64,000 nt of DNA from Shewanella baltica (GCF_900456975.1 NZ_UGYM01000002.1:3224001-3288000), one strand, 5' to 3'. Counted from the first letter of the stretch, positions 29,085 to 38,944 are shown. Notes: generated from the letters alone by a model not told the origin. Numbers and translations are program-made.

Positions 29085-29291
29085 ATGAATAAAGCGACGC
29101 TCATTATTATTCCTTTATTACTCGCTACATCCGCCTGTGCGGATTTAAAGGACGCAGGCCGTGCCATTGGCACAACCACTAAAGATGTCACCACTGAGAT
29201 AGGTCACGCGACCCGAGACACCACCAAAGCCATAGGACATGCCTCGCGGGATGCCGTCAAATCGGTAAAAGAAGATTTAACCAAAGACTAA
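29085..29291 (+). CDS. small entericidin-like lipoprotein with 11-residue repeats
   Basis: A 68-residue lipoprotein: hydrophobic signal (about 5-16) with lipobox ATSAC, then a charged, Thr-rich helix. The helix is made of three 11-residue repeats starting with IG and carrying a basic residue plus Asp (IGTTTKDVTTE, IGHATRDTTKA, then IGHASRDAVKS), the pattern of an amphipathic helix lying along a membrane. Entericidin-type small lipoproteins look broadly similar, but that link is tentative. The frame opens at 28977, but the signal peptide fixes the start at the ATG at 29085, with GAGGA eleven nt upstream. A palindromic terminator follows directly. Confidence 0.75.
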   Translation: MNKATLIIIPLLLATSACADLKDAGRAIGTTTKDVTTEIGHATRDTTKAIGHASRDAVKSVKEDLTKD

Positions 29292-29293
29292 TC

Positions 29294-29317
29294 ACAGTGA
29301 CGCCTAGGCGTCACTGT
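29294..29317 (+). terminator. palindromic terminator-like hairpin
   Basis: A perfect 24-bp palindrome (10-bp arms ACAGTGACGC / GCGTCACTGT with loop CTAG) beginning two nt after the lipoprotein stop, followed by CTGTTTT. Confidence 0.7.
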
Positions 29318-29371
29318 CTGTTTTAAGTATCTTATCTATTCAAACGTCACGCATTTCAAGCTCCGCGCCCG

Positions 29372-29740
29372 CTAAGCCGCATTCGCCCGAATACCGTGGG
29401 GCACAGGCAATCCTTGGGCATTCACATGCACAAACACCATCTTATCTATGCTCACCACTGGCGCCTGCGTCATCTTATTGCGCACTTGGCAGCTTACGGT
29501 AATCGAACTGTGGCCGAGGCTCACCAGCTCCAGACCAAACTCAATCACATCACCTTGGTGCGCTGGCGTCATAAAGTTGATTTCAGAAATCAGCTTAGTC
29601 ACATGGCTGGTGCTCTTCATCTGGCAGGCAGCAAAAATAGCGGCCTCCTCGTCTATCCAACTGAGCAACTGACCGCCAAACAGCGTATTTGCTGGATTTA
29701 AATGTTCAGGTTTAACTAAACGGCGACTGTAATATTTCAT
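29372..29740 (-). CDS. hotdog-fold acyl-CoA thioesterase
   Basis: A 122-residue protein resembling the YciA / cytosolic acyl-CoA hydrolase group, which cleaves acyl-CoA to acid plus CoA. The key segment NPANTLFGGQLLSWIDEEAA carries the usual N-x-x-x-x-FGG-x-L-x-x-W-x-D with the catalytic-region Asp. The start at 29740 is supported by GAGGT seven nt upstream and by the family N-terminus (R-R-L-V-K-P-E-H); the open frame extends further upstream but looks non-coding. It is the only gene in its unit; the physiological substrate is unknown. Confidence 0.88.
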   Translation of the reverse strand: MKYYSRRLVKPEHLNPANTLFGGQLLSWIDEEAAIFAACQMKSTSHVTKLISEINFMTPAHQGDVIEFGLELVSLGHSSITVSCQVRNKMTQAPVVSIDKMVFVHVNAQGLPVPHGIRANAA

Positions 29741-30273
29741 GGCGGTGACCTCAATGTGAATGCCAACAATCAGCTTTAATACGCTATAACTTCCCACTGT
29801 ATTCAGAGCATTTTTCAGGCCACAATTGATAGCCATTAAATAACAATGAGATAGCAATAAGCTGCTGTAAAATAATCCGATTATTGCACCAAGTCGTATC
29901 AGAGTTGCACCATATTAATCAGCGCAATAGTGAACCAATAAGCAAAAAAATAGCGACTCATAGAGTCGCCAAGCTAAGGCAAGCAAAAACTTACTGGGTA
30001 GGAAGTTAAGTCACAAAATTTGACTTAAAAACCCGCACAGCACATGTAGGCGAACTGCACGGGGATAACAGCTGCAGAGCAGCTAAACACAGGCTTACGG
30101 GTAACACTCTTTCATACTCGACTCGATATTTAAGCTGCAAGCTCGGTAACTCATCACAGTCCGCCCTTGCCCTCTATTTCGAGTTTTTAACCACGCCTCA
30201 CCACACATCGGCATAAGGCGTGCTAAGGAGTGATCCACAATCACAATGGATCATCCTAAGCGCTGCTTACTGC
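29741..30273. other. 3' region of aceBA with serial hairpins
   Basis: About 530 nt between the thioesterase start and the aceA stop. On the minus strand, downstream of aceA, a TGATCCA / TGGATCA hairpin (30226-30257) comes 16 nt after the stop, then CACGCCT / AGGCGTG (30192-30222), then AGCTGC / GCAGCT (30070-30084), and finally a true terminator at 29943-29970. There is no open reading frame of note. Confidence 0.5.
29943..29970 (-). terminator. rho-independent terminator of the aceBA unit
   Basis: On the minus strand GCGACTC-TAT-GAGTCGC is followed by TATTTTTTT. It lies about 300 nt past the aceA stop, with other hairpins between. Confidence 0.8.
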
Positions 30274-31599
30274 TTAAAACTGCTCTTCTTCGGTAGAACC
30301 TGTCAGTGCGGTCACTGATGAATGGCCACCTTGAATAACCGTAGTCACTTGGTCAAAATAACCTGTGCCCACTTCCTGTTGATGCGCGACGAAGGTGTAA
30401 CCTTTCTTCGCTGCAGCAAACTCAACTTCTTGAACTTTCTCAACATAATGCTTCATGCCTTCGCCACGAGCATAGTCGTAAGCGAGGTCGAACATGTTGT
30501 ACCACATGTTGTGAATGCCGGCTAAAGTGATGAACTGGTACTTGTAGCCCATGTCTGACAACGCTTGTTGGAAGCGCGCGATAGTGGCGTCGTCCAGATT
30601 TTTCTTCCAGTTGAACGAAGGCGAACAGTTATACGCCAACAGTTGATCTGGGTACTGAGCATGGATCGCTTCAGCAAAAATACGCGCTTCTTCTAAATCT
30701 GGCTTGGCGGTTTCACACCAAATCAAATCCGCATACGGGGCATAGGCCAGACCGCGAGAAATAGCTTGGTCAAGACCGGCTTTCACACGGTAGAAACCCT
30801 CATTGGTACGCTCGCCGGTCACGAAATCACGGTCGTATGGGTCGCAATCTGAAGTTAACAAATCGGCCGCGTTAGCATCGGTACGGGCGATAACCAGTGT
30901 ATCGACACCGCTCACATCCGCCGCTAAACGTGCAGCAACCAGTTTTTGTACCGCTTCTTGGGTTGGCACTAATACTTTGCCGCCCATGTGACCACATTTC
31001 TTCACAGAAGCTAACTGATCTTCAAAGTGAACACCGGCAGCGCCCGCGTCGATCATCGACTTCATCAGTTCGAAGGCATTTAATACGCCGCCAAAACCCG
31101 CTTCTGCGTCAGCAATGATTGGCAGGAAGTAATCAACAAATTTTTCATCTTCTGGATTAACGCCATTGCCCCACTGAATTTGGTCTGCGCGGCGGAAAGA
31201 GTTATTGATGCGTGACACCACAGCAGGCACAGAGTTGGCTGGGTATAAAGATTGATCTGGGTACATAGTGCCGGCTAAGTTAGCATCGGCAGCCACTTGC
31301 CAACCTGAAAGGTAAATCGCTTCGATACCCGCTTTCGCCTGTTGTACCGCTTGACCGCCCGTTAACGCACCGAGCGAATTCACGTAGCCTTTTTTAGCGC
31401 CGCCGTTAACCAGTTTCCATAACTTAGCCGCACCACGCTTAGCGATAGTATTCTCAGGCACGATTGAACCGCGAAGTGCAACCACTTCTTCCGCGGTGTA
31501 AGGACGACGCACGTTTTTCCAACGTGGGTTTTCTGCCCAATCTCTCTTGATTGCATCAATCTGCTCTTGACGTGAAGTCTGAGTCGTTGCCTTAGTCAT
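30274..31599 (-). CDS. aceA: isocitrate lyase
   Basis: A 441-residue glyoxylate-shunt enzyme that splits isocitrate into glyoxylate and succinate, allowing growth on acetate or fatty acids. The active-site [13 protein letters not shown] contains the signature K-K-C-G-H with the catalytic Cys. Length equals the short proteobacterial form (E. coli 434). The ATG has AAAGGAG seven nt upstream. It lies 140 nt after aceB on the same strand, forming aceB-aceA. Confidence 0.97.
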   Translation of the reverse strand: MTKATTQTSRQEQIDAIKRDWAENPRWKNVRRPYTAEEVVALRGSIVPENTIAKRGAAKLWKLVNGGAKKGYVNSLGALTGGQAVQQAKAGIEAIYLSGWQVAADANLAGTMYPDQSLYPANSVPAVVSRINNSFRRADQIQWGNGVNPEDEKFVDYFLPIIADAEAGFGGVLNAFELMKSMIDAGAAGVHFEDQLASVKKCGHMGGKVLVPTQEAVQKLVAARLAADVSGVDTLVIARTDANAADLLTSDCDPYDRDFVTGERTNEGFYRVKAGLDQAISRGLAYAPYADLIWCETAKPDLEEARIFAEAIHAQYPDQLLAYNCSPSFNWKKNLDDATIARFQQALSDMGYKYQFITLAGIHNMWYNMFDLAYDYARGEGMKHYVEKVQEVEFAAAKKGYTFVAHQQEVGTGYFDQVTTVIQGGHSSVTALTGSTEEEQF

Positions 31600-31739
31600 A
31601 GTGTCGCTCCTTTCTCTTTGATGTTGTAGCTATCATGAAACTGCCCCCCAGTTTCACTCTGCTAAATTGTTTGGTTGGCGGTAGCCCCGCCACAGCTAAA
31701 TCTGATTGATATAAAACGGTTTAAGCAAATGGGTTCATC

Positions 31740-33389
31740 CTAGGCAGTCAGCATTTCGTAACCGGGTAAGGTTAAGAAATCGACCAGCTCGTCGGAGGTG
31801 GTAATGTCTTCGAGCAATACCGCCGCTTGGGTGAATTTGCCATGGGTGAATCTGTCGCTACCCACTTCTTTTTTCACGTTCGACAGCTCTTCAACCAACA
31901 TGTCTTTAAAAAGTTGTTTGGTCACGAGTTTGCCGTTTGATAGCGACTTACCGTGTTGGATCCATTGCCAAATTGAGGCTCTAGAAATCTCAGCTGTAGC
32001 TGCATCTTCCATTAAGCCGTAAATAGGTACGCAACCGTTGCCGCTGATCCAAGCCTCTAAATACTGCAGTGCGATACGAATGTTCAGACGCATCCCCTGT
32101 TCGGTGCGCTCACCGTCGCAGGTTTTAAGCAGTTCGCTAGCCAGGATTGGCGCATCGACATCACGGGTAATATGCAATTGATTACAGTGATCTTGACCTA
32201 TGTATTCGTTGAAAATACCCATAGCGGTATCGGCAAGACCAGGGTGTGCCACCCAAGTGCCATCGTGGCCGTTACGCGCCTCGAGCTCTTTATCTCGACG
32301 AACTCGCTGCAATACCGCTTCGTTCTGAACCGGATCTTTAGCTGGAATAAAGGCCGCCATGCCGCCCATCGCTAACGCACCGCGTTTGTGGCAGGTCTTA
32401 ATCAAGAGTCTTGAATAAGCGCTTAAGAAAGGCGTATCCATAGTGACGGCTTGGCGATCCGGTAAGACTCGGTCGCTATGACGCTTTAATGTTTTGATAT
32501 AGCTGAAGATGTAATCCCAGCGACCACAGTTCAGCGCGACGATATTGGAACGCAGCTCGTAGAGGATTTCGTCCATTTCGAACACAGCCGGTAACGTCTC
32601 GATCAGGCAAGTACATTTAATCGTGCCCGCTTGCAGACAAAACCTTTCCTCAACAAAAGCAAATACTTTTGCCCACCAGCGCGCTTCAACATGACTTTCT
32701 AACTTAGGAATATAAAAGTATGGTCCACTGCCCTTGGCCAAAAGTTGGCGATAGTTGTGGTAGAAATACAGTGCGAAATCAAACAGTGAGCCAGGAATCG
32801 CTTTGCCGTTAAACTGCACGTGTTTTTCTTTAAGGTGCAGACCACGAACGCGGCAAATAAGCACTGCCGGATTTGGTCCTAATTTGTAGTGCTTACCTGT
32901 GTCCGGTGCTGTGTACTCAATATCACCACGCACGGCATCACGTAGATTGATTTGACCTTCGACGACTTTTTCCCAGCTTGGTGCTAAAGAATCTTCGAAA
33001 TCGGCCATAAACACTTTGGCATTGGCGTTGAGTGCGTTAATCACCATCTTACGTTCAACGGGACCTGTGATTTCTACGCGGCGGTCAAGCAAGTCATCCG
33101 GAATACCGCGAATTTGCCATGCACCATCACGAATAGCGCGGGTTTCAGGCAGAAAGTCGGGTAATGATCCTTTATCGATACGCGCTTGCTTATCTTTACG
33201 TTTAGCGAGTAAGGCAGGTACTTCGTCGGCAAACTCACGACAAAGGGATTCGAGTAAGGCGACAGCCCCTTCGGTAAAGATGACTTCTTGGCCTGGAATG
33301 TCACGACCCACAATATTAAGCGTGGCGTTTGCTGTAGCTTTACCCAGTGTCGAATTCAATTGCTGTTCACTCAAAGTGTGTTCCGTCAT
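31740..33389 (-). CDS. aceB: malate synthase A
   Basis: A 549-residue enzyme condensing glyoxylate with acetyl-CoA to malate, the second glyoxylate-shunt step. Family landmarks include the Mg/glyoxylate-site stretch FMADFEDSLAPSW, and GTIKCTCLIETLPAVFEMDEILYEL with its Glu. Length fits E. coli AceB (533). The ATG is preceded by GGGAGG eight nt upstream. It is first in the unit with aceA; the upstream region has a pair of 10-bp palindromes that may be operators. Confidence 0.96.
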   Translation of the reverse strand: MTEHTLSEQQLNSTLGKATANATLNIVGRDIPGQEVIFTEGAVALLESLCREFADEVPALLAKRKDKQARIDKGSLPDFLPETRAIRDGAWQIRGIPDDLLDRRVEITGPVERKMVINALNANAKVFMADFEDSLAPSWEKVVEGQINLRDAVRGDIEYTAPDTGKHYKLGPNPAVLICRVRGLHLKEKHVQFNGKAIPGSLFDFALYFYHNYRQLLAKGSGPYFYIPKLESHVEARWWAKVFAFVEERFCLQAGTIKCTCLIETLPAVFEMDEILYELRSNIVALNCGRWDYIFSYIKTLKRHSDRVLPDRQAVTMDTPFLSAYSRLLIKTCHKRGALAMGGMAAFIPAKDPVQNEAVLQRVRRDKELEARNGHDGTWVAHPGLADTAMGIFNEYIGQDHCNQLHITRDVDAPILASELLKTCDGERTEQGMRLNIRIALQYLEAWISGNGCVPIYGLMEDAATAEISRASIWQWIQHGKSLSNGKLVTKQLFKDMLVEELSNVKKEVGSDRFTHGKFTQAAVLLEDITTSDELVDFLTLPGYEMLTA

Positions 33390-33492
33390 CTTGATGCCCT
33401 CCCAAGAGGCTCCACTATCACAGGCTTAACGCTGACATATAAAGCAGTAGCATCCCCAATCACAGCTGCTTATAAACTCACCAAAAAACCAT

Positions 33493-33533
33493 CAAATGTT
33501 TGTTTCGAACTAAAACTTACCGACAAACGTTTG
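33493..33533. promoter_or_regulatory. paired 10-bp palindromes upstream of aceB
   Basis: CAAATGTTTG at 33493-33502 (one central mismatch from a palindrome) and CAAACGTTTG at 33524-33533 (perfect), with starts 31 bp apart, about three helical turns, and 104-144 bp upstream of aceB. The CAAAC / GTTTG half-sites resemble those reported for PsrA-type fatty-acid regulators in gammaproteobacteria, although the spacing between half-sites is shorter here. Regulator assignment is inference. Confidence 0.4.
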
Positions 33534-33908
33534 TATTTGCAACAGTCCAAGATTGACAAAAACGGGCATTAACCTAAGTAAAAACCATGCTAAAATTGGT
33601 CTGACCAAGCAACAAAAAACAACATAACATCATGATATAAAATACATTAAACATTTTAATTACATTTGGTAATTTGAGTTAAATGAAACTTGTCAGACAA
33701 CTTTACCAACCCCCACGCAAAGTAATTATTTACGTAATTAAATTACCAAAAGTAAATATATAAATACAGCATTTTTACCCTATTAGACCTAAGTAGAAAA
33801 TACCCAATGTTTTGAACTAACCTAGAGGGAAGCAAGCTAAATCCATATAAATCATAACGATAACCACTACTGCTACCAACATGGATTTAAACGACCGTTT
33901 TATTTTGA

Positions 33909-33922
33909 CGTTTACGTAAACG
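33909..33922. promoter_or_regulatory. 14-bp palindrome, possible LiuR-like site
   Basis: CGTTTACGTAAACG is a perfect palindrome about 520 bp upstream of aceB and 327 bp upstream of the TonB receptor. From memory it resembles sites proposed for the MerR-type regulator LiuR in Shewanella, which was linked to branched-chain amino-acid use and the glyoxylate shunt. Which gene it serves is unclear. Confidence 0.35.
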
Positions 33923-34197
33923 CAACAACGACCGAGTGTAATACCAGCTAAGCACTAGGTTGCGTTTCCCGATCAACAAGGTGGGATGTGATGGTTAACT
34001 CAAAAAATAAATCACTTTTTTATAAAAAAAATGAAACAAATTTGAAATTACAACGGGATGGAGCGTAAAACCGCCCTTTTATAACGTTTCTCTCTTGCTA
34101 GAACCCATTACTGGTTTGCTCATAAAGATGTTTTTTGCAGCATTCATTGGCAGCACTGCACATTTCGACAATAAATGCTGAAACATTTGTTGCCAAC

Positions 34198-34216
34198 TTA
34201 AATGCAAATCATTACT
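34198..34216. promoter_or_regulatory. weak candidate Fur box
   Basis: By eye, 12 of 19 positions match the classical Fur consensus, including AATCATTA, 32 bp before the TonB receptor start. It fits an iron-repressed receptor gene but is a modest match. Confidence 0.3.
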
Positions 34217-34248
34217 ATTCGCGGCCTATTTATTTGGGGGAACCATTA

Positions 34249-36711
34249 ATGAAACCATTTCGTTTGTCGCTAACTGCACTCGCCTGCCTTTCTGTTTTAT
34301 CACAAACCGCACACGCCGAAGCCAACTCGATATCAGCAAATGCTGAAGCCAACGTTGAGCGCATCACGGTTTATGGCAGACAGAACTCAGTAGTGAAGAA
34401 TTCAGGGCTGGCGACTAAATCCGACATGTCTCTTATGGAAACCCCAGCAGCTGTAGTGATTGTTGACCAAGAGCTGATCGAAACCCAAGGTACAGATAAT
34501 CTGCAGGACTTGATCCGTAACATCAGTGGCGTGACTCAAGCGGGAAATAACTATGGCATTGGTGACAACATAGTCATCCGTGGTTTAGGCGCAAATTACA
34601 CCTATGACGGTATGTATGGCGGTGCAGGCCTAGGAAATACCTTCAACCCTACGCGCTCTTTAACCAACGTTGAATCCGTCGAAGTATTAAAAGGCCCAGC
34701 GACTGGACTCTATGGCATGGGAAGTGCTGGCGGCGTGATCAATCTGATTGAAAAGAAACCGCAGTTTGAGTCAAAGCATAAGTTCAGCGCCGAAATGGGC
34801 CAATGGGACACCTACTCCCTTGCTCTGGATAGCACGGGCGGCCTGAGTGATGATGTCGCCTACCGTTTAGTGGCTAAATCTGGCCGCAGTGATGGGTATC
34901 GCGATATCGGTACAGACAGAGACGAAATCTATGGCGCCTTAAAATGGGTATTAAGTGATAGCCAAGATTTAATGCTTTCAGGTGCTTACATAAAAGATGC
35001 TATTGCCGTTGATTCTATTGGTCACCCGATTCGGATTTACAATGCAGAATCTGTCGGCGGCAAGGGCGCTGGCGAGGTCACGTGGCAAGATCTGGTTAAT
35101 GATCCCAACGGTAATGGTCTACAACTCACCGATGCACAGCGTCAGCAGTTAGCGGCCTCGTTGTCGGGCGCTGACGGCTTAACACCCTATTCGTTTGGTG
35201 ATGCTGGGCTGATTTCGCCCATGGCGAAGGACAATGAGGGTGAAGAGTTAAGATTTAAACTGACCCATAATATCTATTTCACTGACAATTTGTTCCTCAA
35301 TCAACAATTGCAGTATCGCGACTACACGTCAGGTTTCGCCCGCCAAACTGGTGCCTATAACTATGTCTATTGGAAGCGTAACATCAAGATTAAAAACGTT
35401 CTTACCGACGTGATTAACGAAGAGCCTAGATCGCCTTTAGTTGAAAATGGCGTACTTTATCCTTTTGCTGCAAGACGTCAGGAATACCGTAAAGTCGATG
35501 CCGACGAGACGTCGTGGCAGTACTTTGCCGATCTACGTTATGACTTCCAAATTGGCAATATAGACAATGAATTATTGGTCAATGCCAACTATGAAGACCG
35601 TAATATTCGTTTCCAGCAATATTCTATCTTCGATGCCGATCAAATTTATAAAAAAAAGGATGGAGAAATTACTTATCAAGGTTCCTTGCCTTATATTTAC
35701 GACATCCGTAATCCTAATTGGGGCACAGGTAAGTTTGAAGACTATGACCCACTCAAGACCGCGAACTATGACAAAAAGGTCAGCGCTTGGGGTTTAGGCG
35801 TACAACACGTGGGATATTTAGGACATGGCTTCACCACACGTGTAGGTGTCGCATTTAACGAGATAAAACAAAGTTATGAACACTTAGGTGTCGATGAACG
35901 CTATAGTGCAAGTCAAGCTGCTGCGACGCAGGAAGAGGACACTACGGATAACGGCATCACCTATAATCTAGGTTTAACCTATATGCCGACGGACGACTTA
36001 TCTTTCTTTTTGAACCACTCTAAGGGGCGGACTGCTTACAGTATATTAGGCACTGTGACCGGCAAAAATACTGACCGTGAAGATTCAGAATCGGTAAGCA
36101 ATGATCTGGGTATGCGCTTTAAAGCCTTTGATGATCAAATGCTCGCATCATTGGTGCTCTTTAAGAGCTCGCGCACCAATGTGTCCTATACGAATGAAGA
36201 ATATAAAATAGGCGTATCAGGACCAGAAGTACCCGTGTATTTTTACGACGGAAGTGAAGATACCCAAGGGGTTGAACTCGATCTCAATGCCCACTTAAAC
36301 GACAACTGGCGTATCAACCTTAACGGCATGTACCAAGATGCAAGGGATAAACAAAATCCAAGTAGTTTAACCTACAATAGCCGTCAAAAAGGCGTGCCTT
36401 ATGTCACTGCCAGCGCTTGGGTGACCTATGGCGCCGATTGGTTTAGCTTATCAAGCCCAATCGAATTAAGCCTTGGTGCTAAATTTGTAGATGATCGCAG
36501 CACGCACTCTAGCTCATTTGGTATTCCAGACGGTTACGTGCCTAGCTATACTGTCGTCGACTCGGCGGTGAGTTACAGCACTGATTCTTGGAAAATCCAG
36601 CTTAATATCAATAATCTATTCAATAAAGACTATTACAGTAAAGCGATGTTCTTAGGCGGTATGCCGGGTGAAGAACGCAACGTCAAACTGCAATACAGCT
36701 ATAGTTTTTGA
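34249..36711 (+). CDS. TonB-dependent siderophore receptor
   Basis: An 820-residue outer-membrane receptor. The signal peptide ends at AHA (about 24); a TonB-box-like ERITVYG follows near residue 38. The plug domain (about 60-190) shows NISGVTQAGNN, NIVIRGLG and VEVLKGPATGLYGMGSAGGVINL. The remainder is a 22-strand-type barrel with many aromatic strand ends, finishing in YSYSF with the C-terminal Phe needed for barrel assembly. The C-terminal NNLFNKDYY motif is typical of FhuA/FoxA-like siderophore receptors. The start at 34249 (GGGGGAA upstream) is chosen because the signal peptide begins there, although the frame opens earlier. A weak Fur box lies upstream. The ligand is not predictable. 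Confidence 0.92.
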   Translation: MKPFRLSLTALACLSVLSQTAHAEANSISANAEANVERITVYGRQNSVVKNSGLATKSDMSLMETPAAVVIVDQELIETQGTDNLQDLIRNISGVTQAGNNYGIGDNIVIRGLGANYTYDGMYGGAGLGNTFNPTRSLTNVESVEVLKGPATGLYGMGSAGGVINLIEKKPQFESKHKFSAEMGQWDTYSLALDSTGGLSDDVAYRLVAKSGRSDGYRDIGTDRDEIYGALKWVLSDSQDLMLSGAYIKDAIAVDSIGHPIRIYNAESVGGKGAGEVTWQDLVNDPNGNGLQLTDAQRQQLAASLSGADGLTPYSFGDAGLISPMAKDNEGEELRFKLTHNIYFTDNLFLNQQLQYRDYTSGFARQTGAYNYVYWKRNIKIKNVLTDVINEEPRSPLVENGVLYPFAARRQEYRKVDADETSWQYFADLRYDFQIGNIDNELLVNANYEDRNIRFQQYSIFDADQIYKKKDGEITYQGSLPYIYDIRNPNWGTGKFEDYDPLKTANYDKKVSAWGLGVQHVGYLGHGFTTRVGVAFNEIKQSYEHLGVDERYSASQAAATQEEDTTDNGITYNLGLTYMPTDDLSFFLNHSKGRTAYSILGTVTGKNTDREDSESVSNDLGMRFKAFDDQMLASLVLFKSSRTNVSYTNEEYKIGVSGPEVPVYFYDGSEDTQGVELDLNAHLNDNWRINLNGMYQDARDKQNPSSLTYNSRQKGVPYVTASAWVTYGADWFSLSSPIELSLGAKFVDDRSTHSSSFGIPDGYVPSYTVVDSAVSYSTDSWKIQLNINNLFNKDYYSKAMFLGGMPGEERNVKLQYSYSF

Positions 36712-36768
36712 GCGCTAAATAGATTTAAGCGCTAAACAGCAGCGCGAAAGTGGATATGTTTCCAACAA

Positions 36769-36794
36769 AAAAGAGAGCATTTATGCTCTCTTTT
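36769..36794. terminator. bidirectional rho-independent terminator
   Basis: Twelve-base arms AAAAGAGAGCAT / ATGCTCTCTTTT with a two-nt centre, between the convergent TonB receptor and KefB/C-like genes. Confidence 0.9.
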
Positions 36795-36839
36795 GACATC
36801 TAAATCCTTAATCGATAATGGCAAATGATACCCAGCGTA

Positions 36840-38609
36840 TTAACTGACATTCTCCCTATCGCCGCGCATAAGGGATTCCAACTCTGCCTTACCCTTATTC
36901 GATAGATTGATTAACGTCGCTAAATCATTTTGATGTGCTGCGCTCGCAATCACCAGTTTCTTATCATGCTCAGCAAAGATTTTTACCCGCTCGTTGGCTT
37001 GTACCTGAGATAGACCTAAACCTTGGAGGATCTTCTCGCTGGCCGAAAGCGCCGAACCAAAGGTCTCACGAAAGACATCCGTCACCCCAAGGCTCATTAA
37101 ACGATAAGCATGGTTACGATCCCTTGCCCGCGCGACTATGTGGATATGGGGAAAATGGGTTTTCACTTGCTGGGCGATTTCGATGGAATCCTCAACACTG
37201 TCCACGGCCAGCAATAACAAACGCGAGCGCGCGATCCCCGCCGACATTAACATGTCTAAGCGTCTGGCATCACCAAAATAGACCTCACCGCCATATTTGC
37301 GAATAACATCCACATGGCTCGCATCCTTATCCAACGCGACAAAAGGGATCCCTGATGAGGCCAAAATACGCCCGGTTATCTGGCCTACTCGGCCAAAACC
37401 GGCAATCACCACTTCCGATTCAGTGACATTAATCGTATCTGGCAGGCGAGTGTCCACCACCTTAGCCTTAGTTGCGCGAAACAGGGTAAACAATATCGGC
37501 GTCACCGCCATAGACAAACCAATCGCCAGCACTAACACTTGCGCAATTTTATCGCCGACAATGCCAGATAACTGCGCCTGGGATAACAGCACAAAGGCAA
37601 ATTCACCGCCTTCGGCAAGGATCAACCCCAATGCAATACTCGGTCGCCATTTGTGGTGCCGAATGCGGCCCAGCACCATCAGCACAAACGTTTTAATCAG
37701 CAACATCGCCATTAAAATACCTAAGATAAGTAACGGATCTGATATCAATAATTTCAAATCCATACTCATACCGACCGCCATGAAAAACAGCCCAAGCAAT
37801 AAGCCTTTAAAGGGTTCGATGTCGGTTTCGAGTTGATGTCGATAACTTGAGTTTGCGAGCATAATACCCGCCAAAAATGCCCCCATACCCGCAGAGAGTC
37901 CAAGCCACTCCATTAACTCAGCGCTGCCCATCACGAGCAGTAACGCAAAGGCGGTGAGTACTTCACGCACCCCGCTACTTGCGACTAACTTAAGGAGTTT
38001 TGGCAGTAAGTATTTGCCCACTAACACAAACCCTACTAGGGCTAGACACGTCCAGTACCAAGGCACGGCATGATGCTCAATCTGCGCCGAATTAGGCGCC
38101 AAATATGCCGTCAGCAGCAACATGGGGATAACGGCAAGATCTTGCATCAACAAGACACCAAAGGCATCACGCCCGAGTGGGGTTGTGAGCAACCTATGTT
38201 CACTCATTAACTGCACAGCAAAGGCTGTCGATGATAAAGATAGCGCGGCGCCAACCACTAAAGCTGCGTCAACAGACAAGCCAAAGCCCCAAGCCAAACC
38301 ACCAATCGCAGCCCATGATAACAACAACTGACCACTGCCTAAACCAAAGATAGCACTGCGAAGTTCCCATAATTTACTTGGATTTAATTCGAGTCCCAGC
38401 ACAAACAACATCAGCACTACACCTAACTCGGCAAAATGCAACACAGCAGCAGGATCAGAAACTAAGGCCATGCCGCCTGGGCCTAAAATGATCCCAGCAC
38501 CTAGGTAGGAAAGAATCGGGCCGGCGCCAAAACGTTTACCCAAAGGAACAAAAATAACCGCCGCCAATAAAAATAGCAGCACCGACGTGAGTAAACTCGA
38601 CTGTTCCAT
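36840..38609 (-). CDS. CPA2-family K+/H+ antiporter, KefB/KefC-like
   Basis: A 589-residue inner-membrane cation:proton antiporter. Residues 1-390 form about 12 membrane helices with a Na/H-exchanger-type core (LILGPGGMA; the DxxxxxMQD region DAFGVLLMQDLAVIP; a GEFAFVLL helix). Residues about 405-525 are an RCK N-domain with the NAD-binding fold VIAGFGRVGQITGRIL, followed by a short tail. In E. coli KefB/KefC the RCK domain senses glutathione adducts and gates K+ efflux under electrophile stress. The start is ATG 38609 with GGAG five nt upstream; the frame opens 24 codons earlier without a ribosome site. No KefF/KefG-type accessory gene lies next to it. Confidence 0.88.
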   Translation of the reverse strand: MEQSSLLTSVLLFLLAAVIFVPLGKRFGAGPILSYLGAGIILGPGGMALVSDPAAVLHFAELGVVLMLFVLGLELNPSKLWELRSAIFGLGSGQLLLSWAAIGGLAWGFGLSVDAALVVGAALSLSSTAFAVQLMSEHRLLTTPLGRDAFGVLLMQDLAVIPMLLLTAYLAPNSAQIEHHAVPWYWTCLALVGFVLVGKYLLPKLLKLVASSGVREVLTAFALLLVMGSAELMEWLGLSAGMGAFLAGIMLANSSYRHQLETDIEPFKGLLLGLFFMAVGMSMDLKLLISDPLLILGILMAMLLIKTFVLMVLGRIRHHKWRPSIALGLILAEGGEFAFVLLSQAQLSGIVGDKIAQVLVLAIGLSMAVTPILFTLFRATKAKVVDTRLPDTINVTESEVVIAGFGRVGQITGRILASSGIPFVALDKDASHVDVIRKYGGEVYFGDARRLDMLMSAGIARSRLLLLAVDSVEDSIEIAQQVKTHFPHIHIVARARDRNHAYRLMSLGVTDVFRETFGSALSASEKILQGLGLSQVQANERVKIFAEHDKKLVIASAAHQNDLATLINLSNKGKAELESLMRGDRENVS

Positions 38610-38944
38610 GAAGGCTCCAACGGAAAAAGGAATGTGCAGTGTTCCATATAATGGCCCAGCCGCAGCTAGGCAAATTAGCAACTATGATATCCCATTTATT
38701 TATTAACAAGGTCAAGGCAATTCATTAAAAATGAGAAATTTTTGGTACGAAAAACACTTAAGCGTGGGGGAAATCAACTGGAGCAACAAAGCTGAGTAAA
38801 AGAGCGTTCAGAGACGCCTTAGACTGTTATCGCATTTTTGTTAGTGGCGGCAAAACCCAAAACGAGACATAAATGAAGGAAGGATAAAAACCAGTAAGGA
38901 CTTTTGCCAACTCAGGATGAGACTAAATGCTCACTCGGCTTACA
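38610..38944. other. intergenic region, nothing identified
   Basis: About 335 nt between the antiporter start and the stop of the diguanylate cyclase gene, both on the minus strand. It must hold the antiporter promoter. I see no reading frame, and no obvious terminator for the upstream operon. Confidence 0.4.

Larger units (their letters stand above)
33390..34248. other. regulatory region between aceB and TonB receptor
   Basis: About 860 nt, very AT-rich in the middle, with divergent genes on both sides. Three candidate sites are listed separately (33493-33533, 33909-33922 and 34198-34216). The stretch 33560-33890 shows nothing else that I can interpret. Confidence 0.5.
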
